Positions 10,171 through 18,781 of a DNA stretch of 64,000 nt are shown piece by piece. Source of the stretch: Shinella yambaruensis. Lineage in GTDB: Bacteria > Pseudomonadota > Alphaproteobacteria > Rhizobiales > Rhizobiaceae. The stretch's first letter is position 1. The number at the start of each line of letters is the position of its first letter. The notes under the pieces are model-generated. The model ran no database searches, had not been told where the DNA came from, and saw only the letters and a list, made by a program, of their open reading frames with translations. Location of the stretch: assembly GCF_022899355.1 (NCBI RefSeq), contig NZ_JALJCK010000017.1, forward strand, positions 62,001 through 126,000, written 5' to 3'. Both the position numbers and the translations under genes were made by a program.

Positions 10171-11190
10171 ATGAAGACGCGCACCATCGGCAGGACGGGC
10201 CTGGCTGTGACCGAATTCGGCTTCGGCACAGCGGCGCTTGGCGGTCTCTACCGGGCCTGCCCGCGTGACGCGGCGATGGAAACGCTTCAGGCTGCCTGGG
10301 ACGAGGGCCTGCGCTATTTCGACACCGCGCCCTGGTACGGCTTCGGCCTTGCGGAACGCCGCACCGGGGACTTCCTGCGCGACAAGCCGAAAGGCAGCTG
10401 GGTGCTGTCCAGCAAGGTCGGACGCATCATGGTTCCCGTCGCCGACGACAAGGTGCCGAGCTACGGCTATGTCGATCCGCTGCCCTTCGACGTGCGCTAT
10501 GACTACAGCTATGACGGCATCATGCGCTCCGTCGAGCTCAGCCATGCCCGCCTCGGGCTGAACCGCATCGATATTCTCTATGTGCACGATATCGGCGTCT
10601 ACACGCACGGTGCCGAGCGCAACGCCTTCCATTTGCGCCAGCTGCTCGAGACCGGCCTGAAGGCGCTGGAGGAACTGAAGGCGTCGGGCGTCATCAAGGC
10701 CTATGGGCTGGGCGTCAACGAGGTGCCGGTCTGCCTCGACGTGCTCGGAAACGCCGAGCTCGACTGCATCCTGCTCGCGGGCCGCTACACGCTGCTCGAC
10801 CGCTCGGCTGTCGCGGACCTGCTGCCGCTGTGCGGGAAGAAGGGCACCTCCCTGGTGGTCGGCGGCGTGTTCAATTCCGGCATCCTGGCGACGGGACCGG
10901 TGGAGGGCGCGCATTTCGACTACATGCCGGCAACGTCCGATGTCGCGGCCAGGGTCGGCGCGATGATGGCGATCGCGCAGCAAGGGGGCGTGCCGCTCGC
11001 CGCGCCGGCGCTCCGGTTTCCGCTCAGCCACCCGGCCGTCGCCTCGGTGCTGATCGGCACCGCGAAGCCGGAGAGCCTGCGCCGCAACATGGCATTGGCA
11101 CGCATGGACCTGCCGCAGGACATTTACCCGGCTTTCGAGCCGCATACAGTGGTCGCGCCGGACCTCGGGGAAAACGCCGTCCGGCAATGA
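10171..11190 (+). CDS. Aldo/keto reductase, aldose 1-dehydrogenase-like
   Basis: A 339-residue aldo/keto reductase in the group containing L-fucose/D-threo-aldose 1-dehydrogenases. The catalytic tetrad can be placed: Asp in YFDTAPWYG, Tyr in the same motif, Lys in LSSKVGR and His in LYVHDIG. LIGTAKPESL is the C-terminal cofactor-phosphate region. The likely reaction is oxidation of an aldose at C1 to the lactone with NAD(P)+. ATG at 10171 has GGGGAGG just upstream. It is the first gene of a plus-strand operon and overlaps a possible early start of the mutarotase gene by 4 bases. Confidence 0.8.
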   Translation: MKTRTIGRTGLAVTEFGFGTAALGGLYRACPRDAAMETLQAAWDEGLRYFDTAPWYGFGLAERRTGDFLRDKPKGSWVLSSKVGRIMVPVADDKVPSYGYVDPLPFDVRYDYSYDGIMRSVELSHARLGLNRIDILYVHDIGVYTHGAERNAFHLRQLLETGLKALEELKASGVIKAYGLGVNEVPVCLDVLGNAELDCILLAGRYTLLDRSAVADLLPLCGKKGTSLVVGGVFNSGILATGPVEGAHFDYMPATSDVAARVGAMMAIAQQGGVPLAAPALRFPLSHPAVASVLIGTAKPESLRRNMALARMDLPQDIYPAFEPHTVVAPDLGENAVRQ

Positions 11191-11216
11191 TTTCGATCTG
11201 GGAGGATCGCCAGGGC

Positions 11217-11663
11217 ATGTTGAAAGGCATTCATCCGCTGCTCGGGCCGGATCTGCTGCACGCCATCCGGACCATGGGCCATGGCGACGACATCGTCATC
11301 GCCGACGCCAATTTCCCGTCGAGTTTCCTCGGTCCGAAGGTCATCCGGGCCGACGGGGTCGATGCCGTGTCGATCACCGAGGCGATCCTTGCGCATATGC
11401 CGCTCGATACCTTCGTGCCGCAGGCCGCCTGGCGCATGGAGGTGGTCGGCGATCCCGCGGCGGTGCCCGAGGTCTGCGCGACCTTCCAGGATCTCGTCCA
11501 CCGGCTGGCCGGCGATTTCACGGTGCATGCGGTCGAGCGCTTCGCCTTCTACGAGATGGCGAGAAAGGCGGCCTATATCGTCGCCACGACGGAGTTCCGT
11601 CTGTATGGCAATATCATTCTGAAGAAGGGTGTCGTGCACCCGCACGAGGTATTTCAGGTCTAG
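11217..11663 (+). CDS. RbsD/FucU family sugar mutarotase (FucU-like)
   Basis: A 148-residue protein. It begins MLKGIHPLLGPDLLHAI and has GHGDDIVIADANFP, the typical FucU N-terminus with the catalytic histidine. FucU enzymes interconvert the alpha and beta anomers of L-fucose and related pyranoses. ATG at 11217 was chosen because GGAGG lies at 11201-11205 and homologues start at MLKGIHP; an in-frame ATG at 11187 overlaps the preceding stop. It sits between a sugar dehydrogenase and the importer, so it probably supplies the anomer that the dehydrogenase uses. It acts in the cytoplasm. Confidence 0.88.
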   Translation: MLKGIHPLLGPDLLHAIRTMGHGDDIVIADANFPSSFLGPKVIRADGVDAVSITEAILAHMPLDTFVPQAAWRMEVVGDPAAVPEVCATFQDLVHRLAGDFTVHAVERFAFYEMARKAAYIVATTEFRLYGNIILKKGVVHPHEVFQV

Positions 11664-11790
11664 CCGCCCCGGCGGCCATCGTTTGGGAGGACGGATGGCA
11701 TGGACTGGAGCAGTTTCGAGCGCAGCATTTTCGGAGAACGCCCTCGCTTGCCAGCAAAGGCAGGGAGGTGTAGCCTGCCTGCAAAATGTT

Positions 11791-11804
11791 TTTTATCGAT
11801 AAAA
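11791..11804. promoter_or_regulatory. Candidate operator of the sugar locus, site 2
   Basis: A perfect 14-bp palindrome, TTTTATCGATAAAA, lies 69 bases before the binding-protein ATG. Its right half plus the next two bases (TCGATAAAAGA) equals the core of the 10114-10135 site. A second operator here would let the regulator control the importer genes separately from the enzymes. Confidence 0.55.
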
Positions 11805-11872
11805 GATCGAGTTGCCCGCTTCCCGCGACGCGATCCCAACAGGAACGGGAAGCATTTGAGAGGAGAAACCTG

Positions 11873-12859
11873 ATGAGCATTGTAAGATCGCTTCTGTCTC
11901 GCCGCGCCTTCACGGCGCTTGCGGGTGCCGCAGTCCTCGCCACCATGAGCCCTGCCGCGTCCCTTGCGCAGGACGTCACCATCCCGATCATCGTCAAGGA
12001 CACGACGTCCTTCTACTGGCAGATCGTGCTCGCCGGCGCGCGCGCGGCCGGCAAGGATCTCGGCGTCAACGTGCCGGAACTAGGCGCGCAGTCGGAATCC
12101 GACATCAACGGCCAGATCAGCATCCTCGAAAACGCCGTGGCCGGCGGGCCGGCCGCCGTCGTCATCTCGCCGACGGAATTCAAGGCGCTCGGCAAGCCGG
12201 TCGACGAGGCGGCCAAGTCCGTGCCGATCATCGGCATCGATTCGGGCGCCGATTCCAAGGCCTTCACCTCGTTCCTGACGACGGACAACGTCCAGGGCGG
12301 CCGCATCGCGGCAGACGGCCTTGCCGCGGCGATCAAGGCCGCCACGGGCAAGGAAGAGGGCGAGATCGCCATCATCACCAGCCTGCCGGGCGTCGGCTCG
12401 CTCGACCAGCGCCGCGAGGGCTTCCTCGACCAGGTCAAGACGAAATATCCGGGCCTGACCGTGGTGGCGGACAAGTATGCGGACGGCCAGGCCACCACCG
12501 GCCTCAACATGATGACCGACCTCATCACCGCCAATCCGAACCTCGTCGGCGTCTTCGCCTCCAACCTCATCATGGCGCAGGGCGTCGGCCAGGCGATCGC
12601 GGAAAACAAGCTCGGCGACAAGATCAAGGTCATCGGTTTCGATTCGGATGAAAAGACCGTCGGCTTCCTCAAGGAAGGCGTTCTGGCCGGCCTCGTCGTG
12701 CAGGATCCCTACCGCATGGGCTATGACGGCGTGAAAACGGCGCTCGCGGTCTCCAAGGGCGAGAAGGTCGAAGCGTTCGTCGACACGGGCGCGAACCTGG
12801 TGACCCAGGAGAACATGGCCGATCCGAAGATCGACGCCCTGCTCAATCCGAAGATCTGA
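11873..12859 (+). CDS. Sugar ABC transporter periplasmic binding protein (RbsB family)
   Basis: A 328-residue substrate-binding protein. The N-terminus has two arginines, a hydrophobic stretch (AFTALAGAAVLATM) and a probable cleavage site near SLAQD, so it is exported to the periplasm. The mature part is a type I periplasmic binding fold of the ribose/galactose group: PIIVKDTTSFYW, VVISPTEFKAL, IGIDSGADS and VIGFDSDEK are strand-turn elements typical of RbsB relatives. A strong GAGAGGAGAAA site precedes the ATG. The ligand cannot be named; the neighbours suggest an L-fucose/L-galactose-type sugar or its acid. Confidence 0.9.
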   Translation: MSIVRSLLSRRAFTALAGAAVLATMSPAASLAQDVTIPIIVKDTTSFYWQIVLAGARAAGKDLGVNVPELGAQSESDINGQISILENAVAGGPAAVVISPTEFKALGKPVDEAAKSVPIIGIDSGADSKAFTSFLTTDNVQGGRIAADGLAAAIKAATGKEEGEIAIITSLPGVGSLDQRREGFLDQVKTKYPGLTVVADKYADGQATTGLNMMTDLITANPNLVGVFASNLIMAQGVGQAIAENKLGDKIKVIGFDSDEKTVGFLKEGVLAGLVVQDPYRMGYDGVKTALAVSKGEKVEAFVDTGANLVTQENMADPKIDALLNPKI

Positions 12860-12860
12860 C

Positions 12861-12879
12861 CGCTTCCCGCGAAGCGTTT
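12861..12879 (+). other. Intercistronic hairpin after the binding-protein gene
   Basis: CGCTTC and GAAGCG form a 6-bp stem with a CCGC loop, followed by TTT, immediately after the stop codon. Such hairpins after binding-protein genes commonly stabilise the upstream message or cause partial termination, giving excess binding protein over membrane parts. Confidence 0.5.
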
Positions 12880-12947
12880 GACGATCCGCCCGCCCGGGCC
12901 GCATGATCCGGGCGGGACGCTTTCCACGCAGTCGGGAGGAGACAGCG

Positions 12948-14501
12948 ATGAGCAGCCTTGAAGAGCTCAGCCATCGGCATGAAGACGAGGCGAAGCTCGC
13001 CGAATCCGAAGCGGTGCCGCGCGGCGCGCCCATCCTCGAACTGCGTGGACTGCAGAAGAAATACGGCCTCGTGGAAGCGCTGAAACCGGCGACGGTCACG
13101 TTCCTCGCCGGCGAGATCCATGCCATCGTCGGCGAGAACGGCGCCGGCAAGTCCACCCTCATCAAGCTCCTGACCGGCGTCATCCGCCGCACGGCGGGCG
13201 AGGTGTTCTGGTGCGGCAAGCCCGTGCAGCTCGCCACCCCGAACGAGGCGATTTCCCGCGGCATCAATGCCGTGCACCAGGAGGTCGTGCTCTGCCCGCA
13301 TCTTTCCGTGGCCGCCAACATGTTCCTCGGCGACGAGATGAACCGCTACGGCCTGATGCGCAAGGCGGCGATGGAGCGCGCGGCCCAGGCGGTGCTCGAC
13401 GATCTCGGCTTCCAGCTGCCGGCCGCCGCCCTTCTCGGCAGCCTCACCATCGGCCAGCAGCAGCTGGTCGCCACCGCCAAGGCCGCCATGCGCGGCATCC
13501 GCTTCCTCATCTTCGACGAGCCGACCGCCTATCTGACGCGCCAGGAATCCGCCCAGCTCTTCCGGCTCATTCGCCGGCTACGCGACCAGGGCGTGACGAT
13601 CGTCTATATCAGCCATCGCATGGAGGAGGTCTTCGAGCTGGCCGACCGCGTCTCGGTGCTGCGCGATGGCGCCCATGTCGGCACGCGCCTGATAAGCGAG
13701 ACCAGCGAGAACGAGCTGATCGCGCTGATGATCAACCGCTCGATCGAGCAGATCTACCACAAGGAGAAGGTGCCGGTCGGCAAGGTCATCGTCGAGACGC
13801 GCGGCCTGTCCGGACCGGGTTTCAGCGATGTGTCGCTGTCGGTGCGCGCCGGCGAGATCGTCGGCCTCTACGGCCTCATCGGCGCCGGCCGCAGCGAGTT
13901 CGCCCTCGGCCTCTATGGCCGCCAGCCGGTCTCGGCCGGCGAGATCTTCTGGGACGGGGCGAAGGTCGATATCCGCAACGAGCGCCAGGCGATGGAGCTC
14001 GGCATCGCGCTCGCCCCGGAAAGCCGCCGCGACCAGGGGCTCTGCCTCAACCTGCCGATCGGCCTCAACATCAACCTGCCGGTTTTCAGGAGGCTGAGCT
14101 CGGGCCTGACGATCCGCCGCGGCGACGAGGCCGCCAACGCCGACCGGCAGATCCGCGACCTGCGCATCAAGACGCCGTCGCGCCGCGTGCTCGCCTCCGC
14201 CATGTCCGGCGGCAACCAGCAGAAGATCGTCATCGGCAAGTGGCTGAGCCATGGCGCGCGGCTGTTCATCTTCGACGAGCCGACCGTCGGGGTCGACGTC
14301 GGCACCAAGGCGGAGATCTACCGCCTGTTCGGCGAACTCCTGAAGCAGGGCGCCGGCATCATCCTCATCTCGTCCTATCTGCCGGAAGTCTATGAACTGG
14401 CCGACCGGCTGCACGTCTTCAGGGGCGGCCGGCTCGTCGCCAGCCATGACCACCGGGCGGCCACCCATGAGGACGTCCTGACCCAGGCCATCGGCATCTG
14501 A
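12948..14501 (+). CDS. Sugar ABC transporter ATP-binding protein (RbsA-type, two ABC domains)
   Basis: A 517-residue protein with two fused ATPase domains, as in RbsA/MglA. Domain 1 has Walker A GENGAGKST, signature SLTIGQQQL and Walker B LIFDEPTA. Domain 2 has a degenerate P-loop (GLIGAGRSEF, no GKT/S), signature MSGGNQQK and Walker B FIFDEPTVGVDVG. The degenerate second site is normal for this family. ATG at 12948 follows a GGGAGGAGA site. It energises import through the adjacent permease. Confidence 0.92.
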   Translation: MSSLEELSHRHEDEAKLAESEAVPRGAPILELRGLQKKYGLVEALKPATVTFLAGEIHAIVGENGAGKSTLIKLLTGVIRRTAGEVFWCGKPVQLATPNEAISRGINAVHQEVVLCPHLSVAANMFLGDEMNRYGLMRKAAMERAAQAVLDDLGFQLPAAALLGSLTIGQQQLVATAKAAMRGIRFLIFDEPTAYLTRQESAQLFRLIRRLRDQGVTIVYISHRMEEVFELADRVSVLRDGAHVGTRLISETSENELIALMINRSIEQIYHKEKVPVGKVIVETRGLSGPGFSDVSLSVRAGEIVGLYGLIGAGRSEFALGLYGRQPVSAGEIFWDGAKVDIRNERQAMELGIALAPESRRDQGLCLNLPIGLNINLPVFRRLSSGLTIRRGDEAANADRQIRDLRIKTPSRRVLASAMSGGNQQKIVIGKWLSHGARLFIFDEPTVGVDVGTKAEIYRLFGELLKQGAGIILISSYLPEVYELADRLHVFRGGRLVASHDHRAATHEDVLTQAIGI

Positions 14502-14529
14502 ACCGCCGCGCGAAAAAAGGGAGAAGAAC

Positions 14530-15504
14530 ATGAGCGTGGACACGACGACGGAAAGCGCACCGGCACCCAAGAAGGGCACGAACATCCTGCTCGGCCTGAC
14601 CCTTCTCGGGCTGCTGCTGTTCCTCTGGCTGCTGCTGGGCGTCTCCACCAATGCCTTCTGGACGCCGAACAACATCAGCAACCTCCTGCGCCAGGGGGCG
14701 ATGACGGCGATCCTGGCGGTCGGCCAGACCTTCGTCATCATCACGGCCGGCATCGACCTCTCCGTCGGGGCCATCGTCGGCTTCACCAGCGTCATCGTCG
14801 CCTGGCTGCTGCAGGCGGGCGTGCCGCTCTGGCTGTCGATCATCCTGACGCTGCTGATCGGCGTCGCCATCGGCGCCTTCCACGGCTTCGGCATCGTGCG
14901 CATGGGCCTGCCGCCCTTCATCATCACCCTGGCGACGCTGACCTCGCTGCGCGGCATCGGCCTGCTCATCACCAACGGCGCGACGATCTCGATCAGCCAC
15001 GAAGGCTTCACGAACTTCTCCCGCGCCGATTTCCTCGGCGTGCCCAGCCTGTTCTGGATGGTCATCCTGGTGGCCATCCCCGCCTTCGTCTTCCTGCATC
15101 TCTCGCGCTGGGGGCGCTATCTTTTCGCGGTCGGCTCGAACAAGGAGGCGGCGCGGCTTTCCGGCGTCAATGTCGACCGCACCATCTATCTCGCCTATAT
15201 CCTGTCGGCCACCTGCGCCGCCTTCGTCGGCCTGTTGCTCGCCTCGCGCATCGGCATCGGCAATGCCACGCAGGCGGAGGGCTGGGAGCTGCAGGCCATC
15301 GCCTCCTCCGTCATCGGCGGCACCAGCCTCTTCGGCGCGGTCGGCTCGGTGCACGGACCGCTGCTCGGCGCCTTCATCCTCGCGACCATCAACAACGGCG
15401 CGAACCTCCTCAACATCAACTCCTTCTGGCAGCGCATCATCACGGGCCTCCTCATCATCGTCATCGTCTATTTCGACCAGCTGCGCCGCCGCGGAAGCCG
15501 TTGA
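14530..15504 (+). CDS. Sugar ABC transporter permease (RbsC-type)
   Basis: A 324-residue inner-membrane protein with about eight to ten hydrophobic segments, starting at residues 18-40. GIDLSVGAIVGF and SVIGGTSLFGAVGSV are the conserved BPD_transp_2 motifs of ribose/xylose/galactose importers. It follows the ATPase gene by 28 bases and overlaps nothing. The zinc dehydrogenase ATG begins 1 base after its stop, so the two are one transcript. Confidence 0.92.
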   Translation: MSVDTTTESAPAPKKGTNILLGLTLLGLLLFLWLLLGVSTNAFWTPNNISNLLRQGAMTAILAVGQTFVIITAGIDLSVGAIVGFTSVIVAWLLQAGVPLWLSIILTLLIGVAIGAFHGFGIVRMGLPPFIITLATLTSLRGIGLLITNGATISISHEGFTNFSRADFLGVPSLFWMVILVAIPAFVFLHLSRWGRYLFAVGSNKEAARLSGVNVDRTIYLAYILSATCAAFVGLLLASRIGIGNATQAEGWELQAIASSVIGGTSLFGAVGSVHGPLLGAFILATINNGANLLNINSFWQRIITGLLIIVIVYFDQLRRRGSR

Positions 15505-15505
15505 G

Positions 15506-16528
15506 ATGAAAGCTGTCGTCTGTGTGGAACCCGGCCGCCTGGAGGCGGCCGAGCGCGAGAACCCGGCCGGCCTGCCGGAGGGCTGGGTGCGCGTCGCCGT
15601 CAGCCATGTCGGCATCTGCGGCACCGATTATCATATCTTCGAGGGCAAGCATCCGTTCCTCGAATATCCCCGGGTGATGGGCCACGAGGTCTCGGCGACC
15701 GTCCTCGATCCCGGCACGAGCCCGCTCGCCGCCGGCGCGCCTGTGGTCGTGAACCCCTATCTCTCCTGCGGCACCTGCGTCGCCTGCCGGCAGGGCAAGC
15801 CGAACTGCTGCGCGGCGATCCGCGTGCTTGGCGTGCACACGGACGGCGCCTTCTGCGAGGAAATCCTGCTGCCGGCGGACAATCTCTATCCGGCCGACGG
15901 CCTGTCGCTGGAAGCGGCGGCGACGGTGGAGTTCCTGGCGATCGGCGCTCACGCGGTGCGCCGGTCGCTGGCCCCGGCCGGTTCGCGCGCCCTCGTCATC
16001 GGCGCCGGCCCGATCGGCCTCGGCACCGCGCTCTTCTCGCGCATCGCCGGCCATGACGTCACCCTGATGGACACCTCCGCCGAGCGGCTCGCCATGGCGG
16101 CGGAGCGCTTCGGCCTGGCAAAGGGCATCCTTGCCGGCCCCGGTGCGGCCGAGGCGGTGCTGGCGGCCACCGGCGGCGAAGGCTTCGACGCCGTCTTCGA
16201 CGCGACGGGTTATGCGCCATCCATGGAGGCGGCCTTCCACCATGTCGCCCATGGCGGCGCGCTCGTGTTGGTTTCGGTGGTGAAGGAGGACATCCGCTTT
16301 TCCGATCCCGAGTTCCACAAGCGCGAGATGATGCTGATCGGCAGCCGCAATGCCACGCGTGCCGATTTCGAGCATGTGATGGCGAACATCCGCGCGGGCC
16401 GCGTGCCGGTCGAGGCGCTGGTGACCCATCGCACCACGCTCGAGCGCGTCCCGGTCGACCTTGCCCGCTGGGCGACCGAAAAATCGGGTCTCATCAAGGC
16501 CGTCGTGCGCATATCGCCTGAAAGCTGA
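15506..16528 (+). CDS. Zinc-dependent medium-chain alcohol dehydrogenase (LgoD-like)
   Basis: A 340-residue MDR-family dehydrogenase. The catalytic zinc ligands are visible in HVGICGTD and GHE, and the structural zinc cysteines in CGTCVACRQGKPNCC. The Rossmann motif is VIGAGPIGLG, followed by acidic D in TLMDTS, which suggests NAD+. COG1063 relatives include L-galactonate 5-dehydrogenase (LgoD), sorbitol and threonine dehydrogenases. As the last gene of the sugar operon it probably oxidises a secondary hydroxyl of the sugar acid. The substrate is an inference. Confidence 0.8.
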   Translation: MKAVVCVEPGRLEAAERENPAGLPEGWVRVAVSHVGICGTDYHIFEGKHPFLEYPRVMGHEVSATVLDPGTSPLAAGAPVVVNPYLSCGTCVACRQGKPNCCAAIRVLGVHTDGAFCEEILLPADNLYPADGLSLEAAATVEFLAIGAHAVRRSLAPAGSRALVIGAGPIGLGTALFSRIAGHDVTLMDTSAERLAMAAERFGLAKGILAGPGAAEAVLAATGGEGFDAVFDATGYAPSMEAAFHHVAHGGALVLVSVVKEDIRFSDPEFHKREMMLIGSRNATRADFEHVMANIRAGRVPVEALVTHRTTLERVPVDLARWATEKSGLIKAVVRISPES

Positions 16529-16706
16529 AACCGCGATGAAAAGCCTGAAATCCGTTCATGCCCGCGAAAGGTTCACAGGTTTAGGATGTCCATGCGGCGT
16601 GTTGCCACGCAGCGAAAACATGCTAGTCTTTTCGCATCTGCGGAAACCGGGGTGACACGGTGCAGAGGGCTCTGAGCCCCGCACCCAGAATGGGGTATCG
16701 CGTCCG

Positions 16707-17999
16707 ATGTATTATCAGCTCTACGAACTCAACCATGCGGTGATGGCACCCTGGCGCGCCGTGGCGGACCAGATGCGTCTCGCCTTCCGCAACCCGCTCA
16801 ATCCGCTCACCCACACCTATTTCGGCCGCACCATGGCCGCCGGTTTCGAAGTGCTGGAGCGCAGCACCCGGCGCTACGGCAAGCCCGATTTCGACCTTCC
16901 GACCACCCTTATCGACGGCCAGAGCGTTTCCGTGCATGAAAAGGTCGTCTGGCAGCGCCCCTTCTGCAATCTCGTGCATTTCGAGCGCTGTCTGCCGGCC
17001 GGCCACCGCAAGGACCCGAAGATCCTGATCGTCGCGCCGATGTCCGGTCACTATGCGACGCTGCTGCGCGGCACGGTCGAGGCGCTGCTGCCGCATGCGG
17101 AGGTCCACATCACCGACTGGGTGGATGCGCGCATGGTGCCGCTGTCGGACGGTGGCTTCGATCTCGACGATTATATCGACTACGTCATCCAGATGCTGCA
17201 TGCGCTGGGGCCGGATACCCATGTCATCGCCGTCTGCCAGCCGGCGGTGCCGGTGCTGGCCGCCGTCGCGGTCATGGAAGCCGACAACGATCCGCTGTCG
17301 CCCTCCACCATGACGCTGATGGGCGGGCCGATCGACACGCGCATCAACCCGACCGCCGTCAACAAGCTGGCGGAAGAAAAGCCGATCGAATGGTTCCGCG
17401 ACAATGTCATCATGCCCGTGCCGTGGCCGCAGCCCGGTTTCATGCGCATGGTCTATCCGGGCTTCCTGCAGCTGTCGGGCTTCATGTCGATGAATCTCGA
17501 CCGCCATGTCATCGCCCACAAGGAATTCTTCGCCCATCTCGTCAAGAACGACGGCGATGCGGCCGAAAAGCACCGCGACTTCTATGACGAATATCTTGCC
17601 GTCATGGATCTCACCGCCGAGTTCTACCTCCAGACGGTCGAGACCGTGTTCATGAAGCACGCGCTGCCGAAGGGCGAGATGATGCACCGCTCGCGCCCGG
17701 TCGATACGACGGCGATCCGCAAGGTGGCGCTGCTCACCGTCGAGGGCGAGAACGACGACATCTCCGGCGTCGGCCAGACGAAGGCGGCGCAGACGATCTG
17801 CACCAACATCCCCGACCACATGCGCATGCATTACATGCAGCCGGATGTCGGCCATTACGGCGTCTTCAACGGCTCGCGCTTCCGCCGGGAGATCGCCCCG
17901 CGCATCCTGTCCTTCATCGGCGAGCATGGCCGCGGCGAAAAGGCAAAGCCCGTGACGCCGCGCGTCATCAAGGGCGGCAAGGCTGGCGCGGGCGCCTGA
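16707..17999 (+). CDS. phaZ: Intracellular polyhydroxyalkanoate (PHB) depolymerase
   Basis: A 430-residue alpha/beta hydrolase that mobilises stored poly-3-hydroxybutyrate granules. The nucleophile elbow reads AVCQPAVP with Cys177 in place of the lipase-box serine, as in the Ralstonia PhaZ1 type. The C-terminal GENDDISGVGQTKAA and PDVGHYGVFNGSRFR supply the probable Asp and His. MYYQLYELNHA is the typical start. No phaC, phasin or phaB is adjacent. TTGCCA at 16602 and TAGTCT at 16624 are a weak promoter candidate in the 178-base upstream spacer. Confidence 0.9.
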   Translation: MYYQLYELNHAVMAPWRAVADQMRLAFRNPLNPLTHTYFGRTMAAGFEVLERSTRRYGKPDFDLPTTLIDGQSVSVHEKVVWQRPFCNLVHFERCLPAGHRKDPKILIVAPMSGHYATLLRGTVEALLPHAEVHITDWVDARMVPLSDGGFDLDDYIDYVIQMLHALGPDTHVIAVCQPAVPVLAAVAVMEADNDPLSPSTMTLMGGPIDTRINPTAVNKLAEEKPIEWFRDNVIMPVPWPQPGFMRMVYPGFLQLSGFMSMNLDRHVIAHKEFFAHLVKNDGDAAEKHRDFYDEYLAVMDLTAEFYLQTVETVFMKHALPKGEMMHRSRPVDTTAIRKVALLTVEGENDDISGVGQTKAAQTICTNIPDHMRMHYMQPDVGHYGVFNGSRFRREIAPRILSFIGEHGRGEKAKPVTPRVIKGGKAGAGA

Positions 18000-18127
18000 T
18001 TTTTTGGTCCGCTTTCAGGCACTTGCCCGAATTGTCGGTGCATTGTCTTGAACGCGATCCGCGCTCTGCCCACATCGGATTCACCGGAAACCAGGGTGGT
18101 TTCCGCCGATCGTGAGGAAGATTGCAC

Positions 18128-18562
18128 ATGAACCAGTCAGCGCTTATTCGTCCGGACTGGACGCCTGCGACCATCGCCCTGATGGTGCTCGGCTTCGTGG
18201 TGTTCTGGCCGCTCGGCCTTGCCATGCTCGCCTACATCATCTTCGGCGACCGTCTGAAATCCTTCAAGAAAGACGCCAACGACACCGTCGACGGCATGTT
18301 TGCCTCCTGCCGCGGCAAGTTCGGCCGCCGCGCCGGTTCCGCCTTCCGCGGCGCCACCGGCAACGTCGCCTTCGACGACTGGCGTGATGCCGAACTCTCC
18401 CGCCTCGACGAGGAACGCCGCAAGCTCGACGAGATGCGTGAGGAATTCGACTCCTACGTCCGCGAGCTTCGCCGCGCCAAGGACCAGGAGGAATTCGACC
18501 GCTTCATGCGCGAACGCCGCGCCAAGGGCCAGGGCGACGTGCCGGGTTTCCCGGCGACCTGA
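18128..18562 (+). CDS. DUF2852 membrane protein
   Basis: A 144-residue protein. Residues about 13-38 form one transmembrane helix (LMVLGFVVFWPLGLAMLAYI). The C-terminal half is strongly charged and predicted coiled coil (RLDEERRKLDEMREEFDS). The pattern matches the alphaproteobacterial DUF2852 family, of unknown function. ATG at 18128 follows GAGGAAG; an in-frame TTG lies two codons earlier. It stands alone on its strand, followed by a repeat and a terminator-like hairpin. Confidence 0.8.
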   Translation: MNQSALIRPDWTPATIALMVLGFVVFWPLGLAMLAYIIFGDRLKSFKKDANDTVDGMFASCRGKFGRRAGSAFRGATGNVAFDDWRDAELSRLDEERRKLDEMREEFDSYVRELRRAKDQEEFDRFMRERRAKGQGDVPGFPAT

Positions 18563-18604
18563 GCGGACGATACCGCGTGGAGATAGGGCATTCCGTCCCC
18601 ACAC

Positions 18605-18685
18605 CCTCCGTCATGGTCGGGCTTGACCCGACCATCCATGCCGCCGGCTGGTGGATCCTCGGGTCGAGCCCGAGGATGACGGAGG
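18605..18685. repeat. Compound palindromic repeat, 81 bp
   Basis: Outer arms CCTCCGTCAT (18605-18614) and ATGACGGAGG (18676-18685) are perfect inverse copies. Inside are two further hairpins, GGTCGGG/CCCGACC and CCTCGGG/CCCGAGG. The words CGTCAT and GGATGACG are shared with the short palindrome at 4760-4790. This is the usual look of rhizobial intergenic palindromic elements, here after DUF2852. Confidence 0.75.
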
Positions 18686-18711
18686 AGTAAGGGATCGCGA
18701 CCCTGGAAAAG

Positions 18712-18737
18712 ACCGGCGCCTCGAGCGCCGGTTTTTC
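18712..18737 (+). terminator. Intrinsic terminator upstream of the SprT-like gene
   Basis: ACCGGCGC and GCGCCGGT form an 8-bp stem with a 5-base loop (18712-18732), followed by TTTTC. It would end the DUF2852 transcript after the palindromic repeat. Confidence 0.75.
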
Positions 18738-18781
18738 GTCGGGGCGTTTCAGTTTCGGCCGAATCGGCTATGAAAGGCAGC

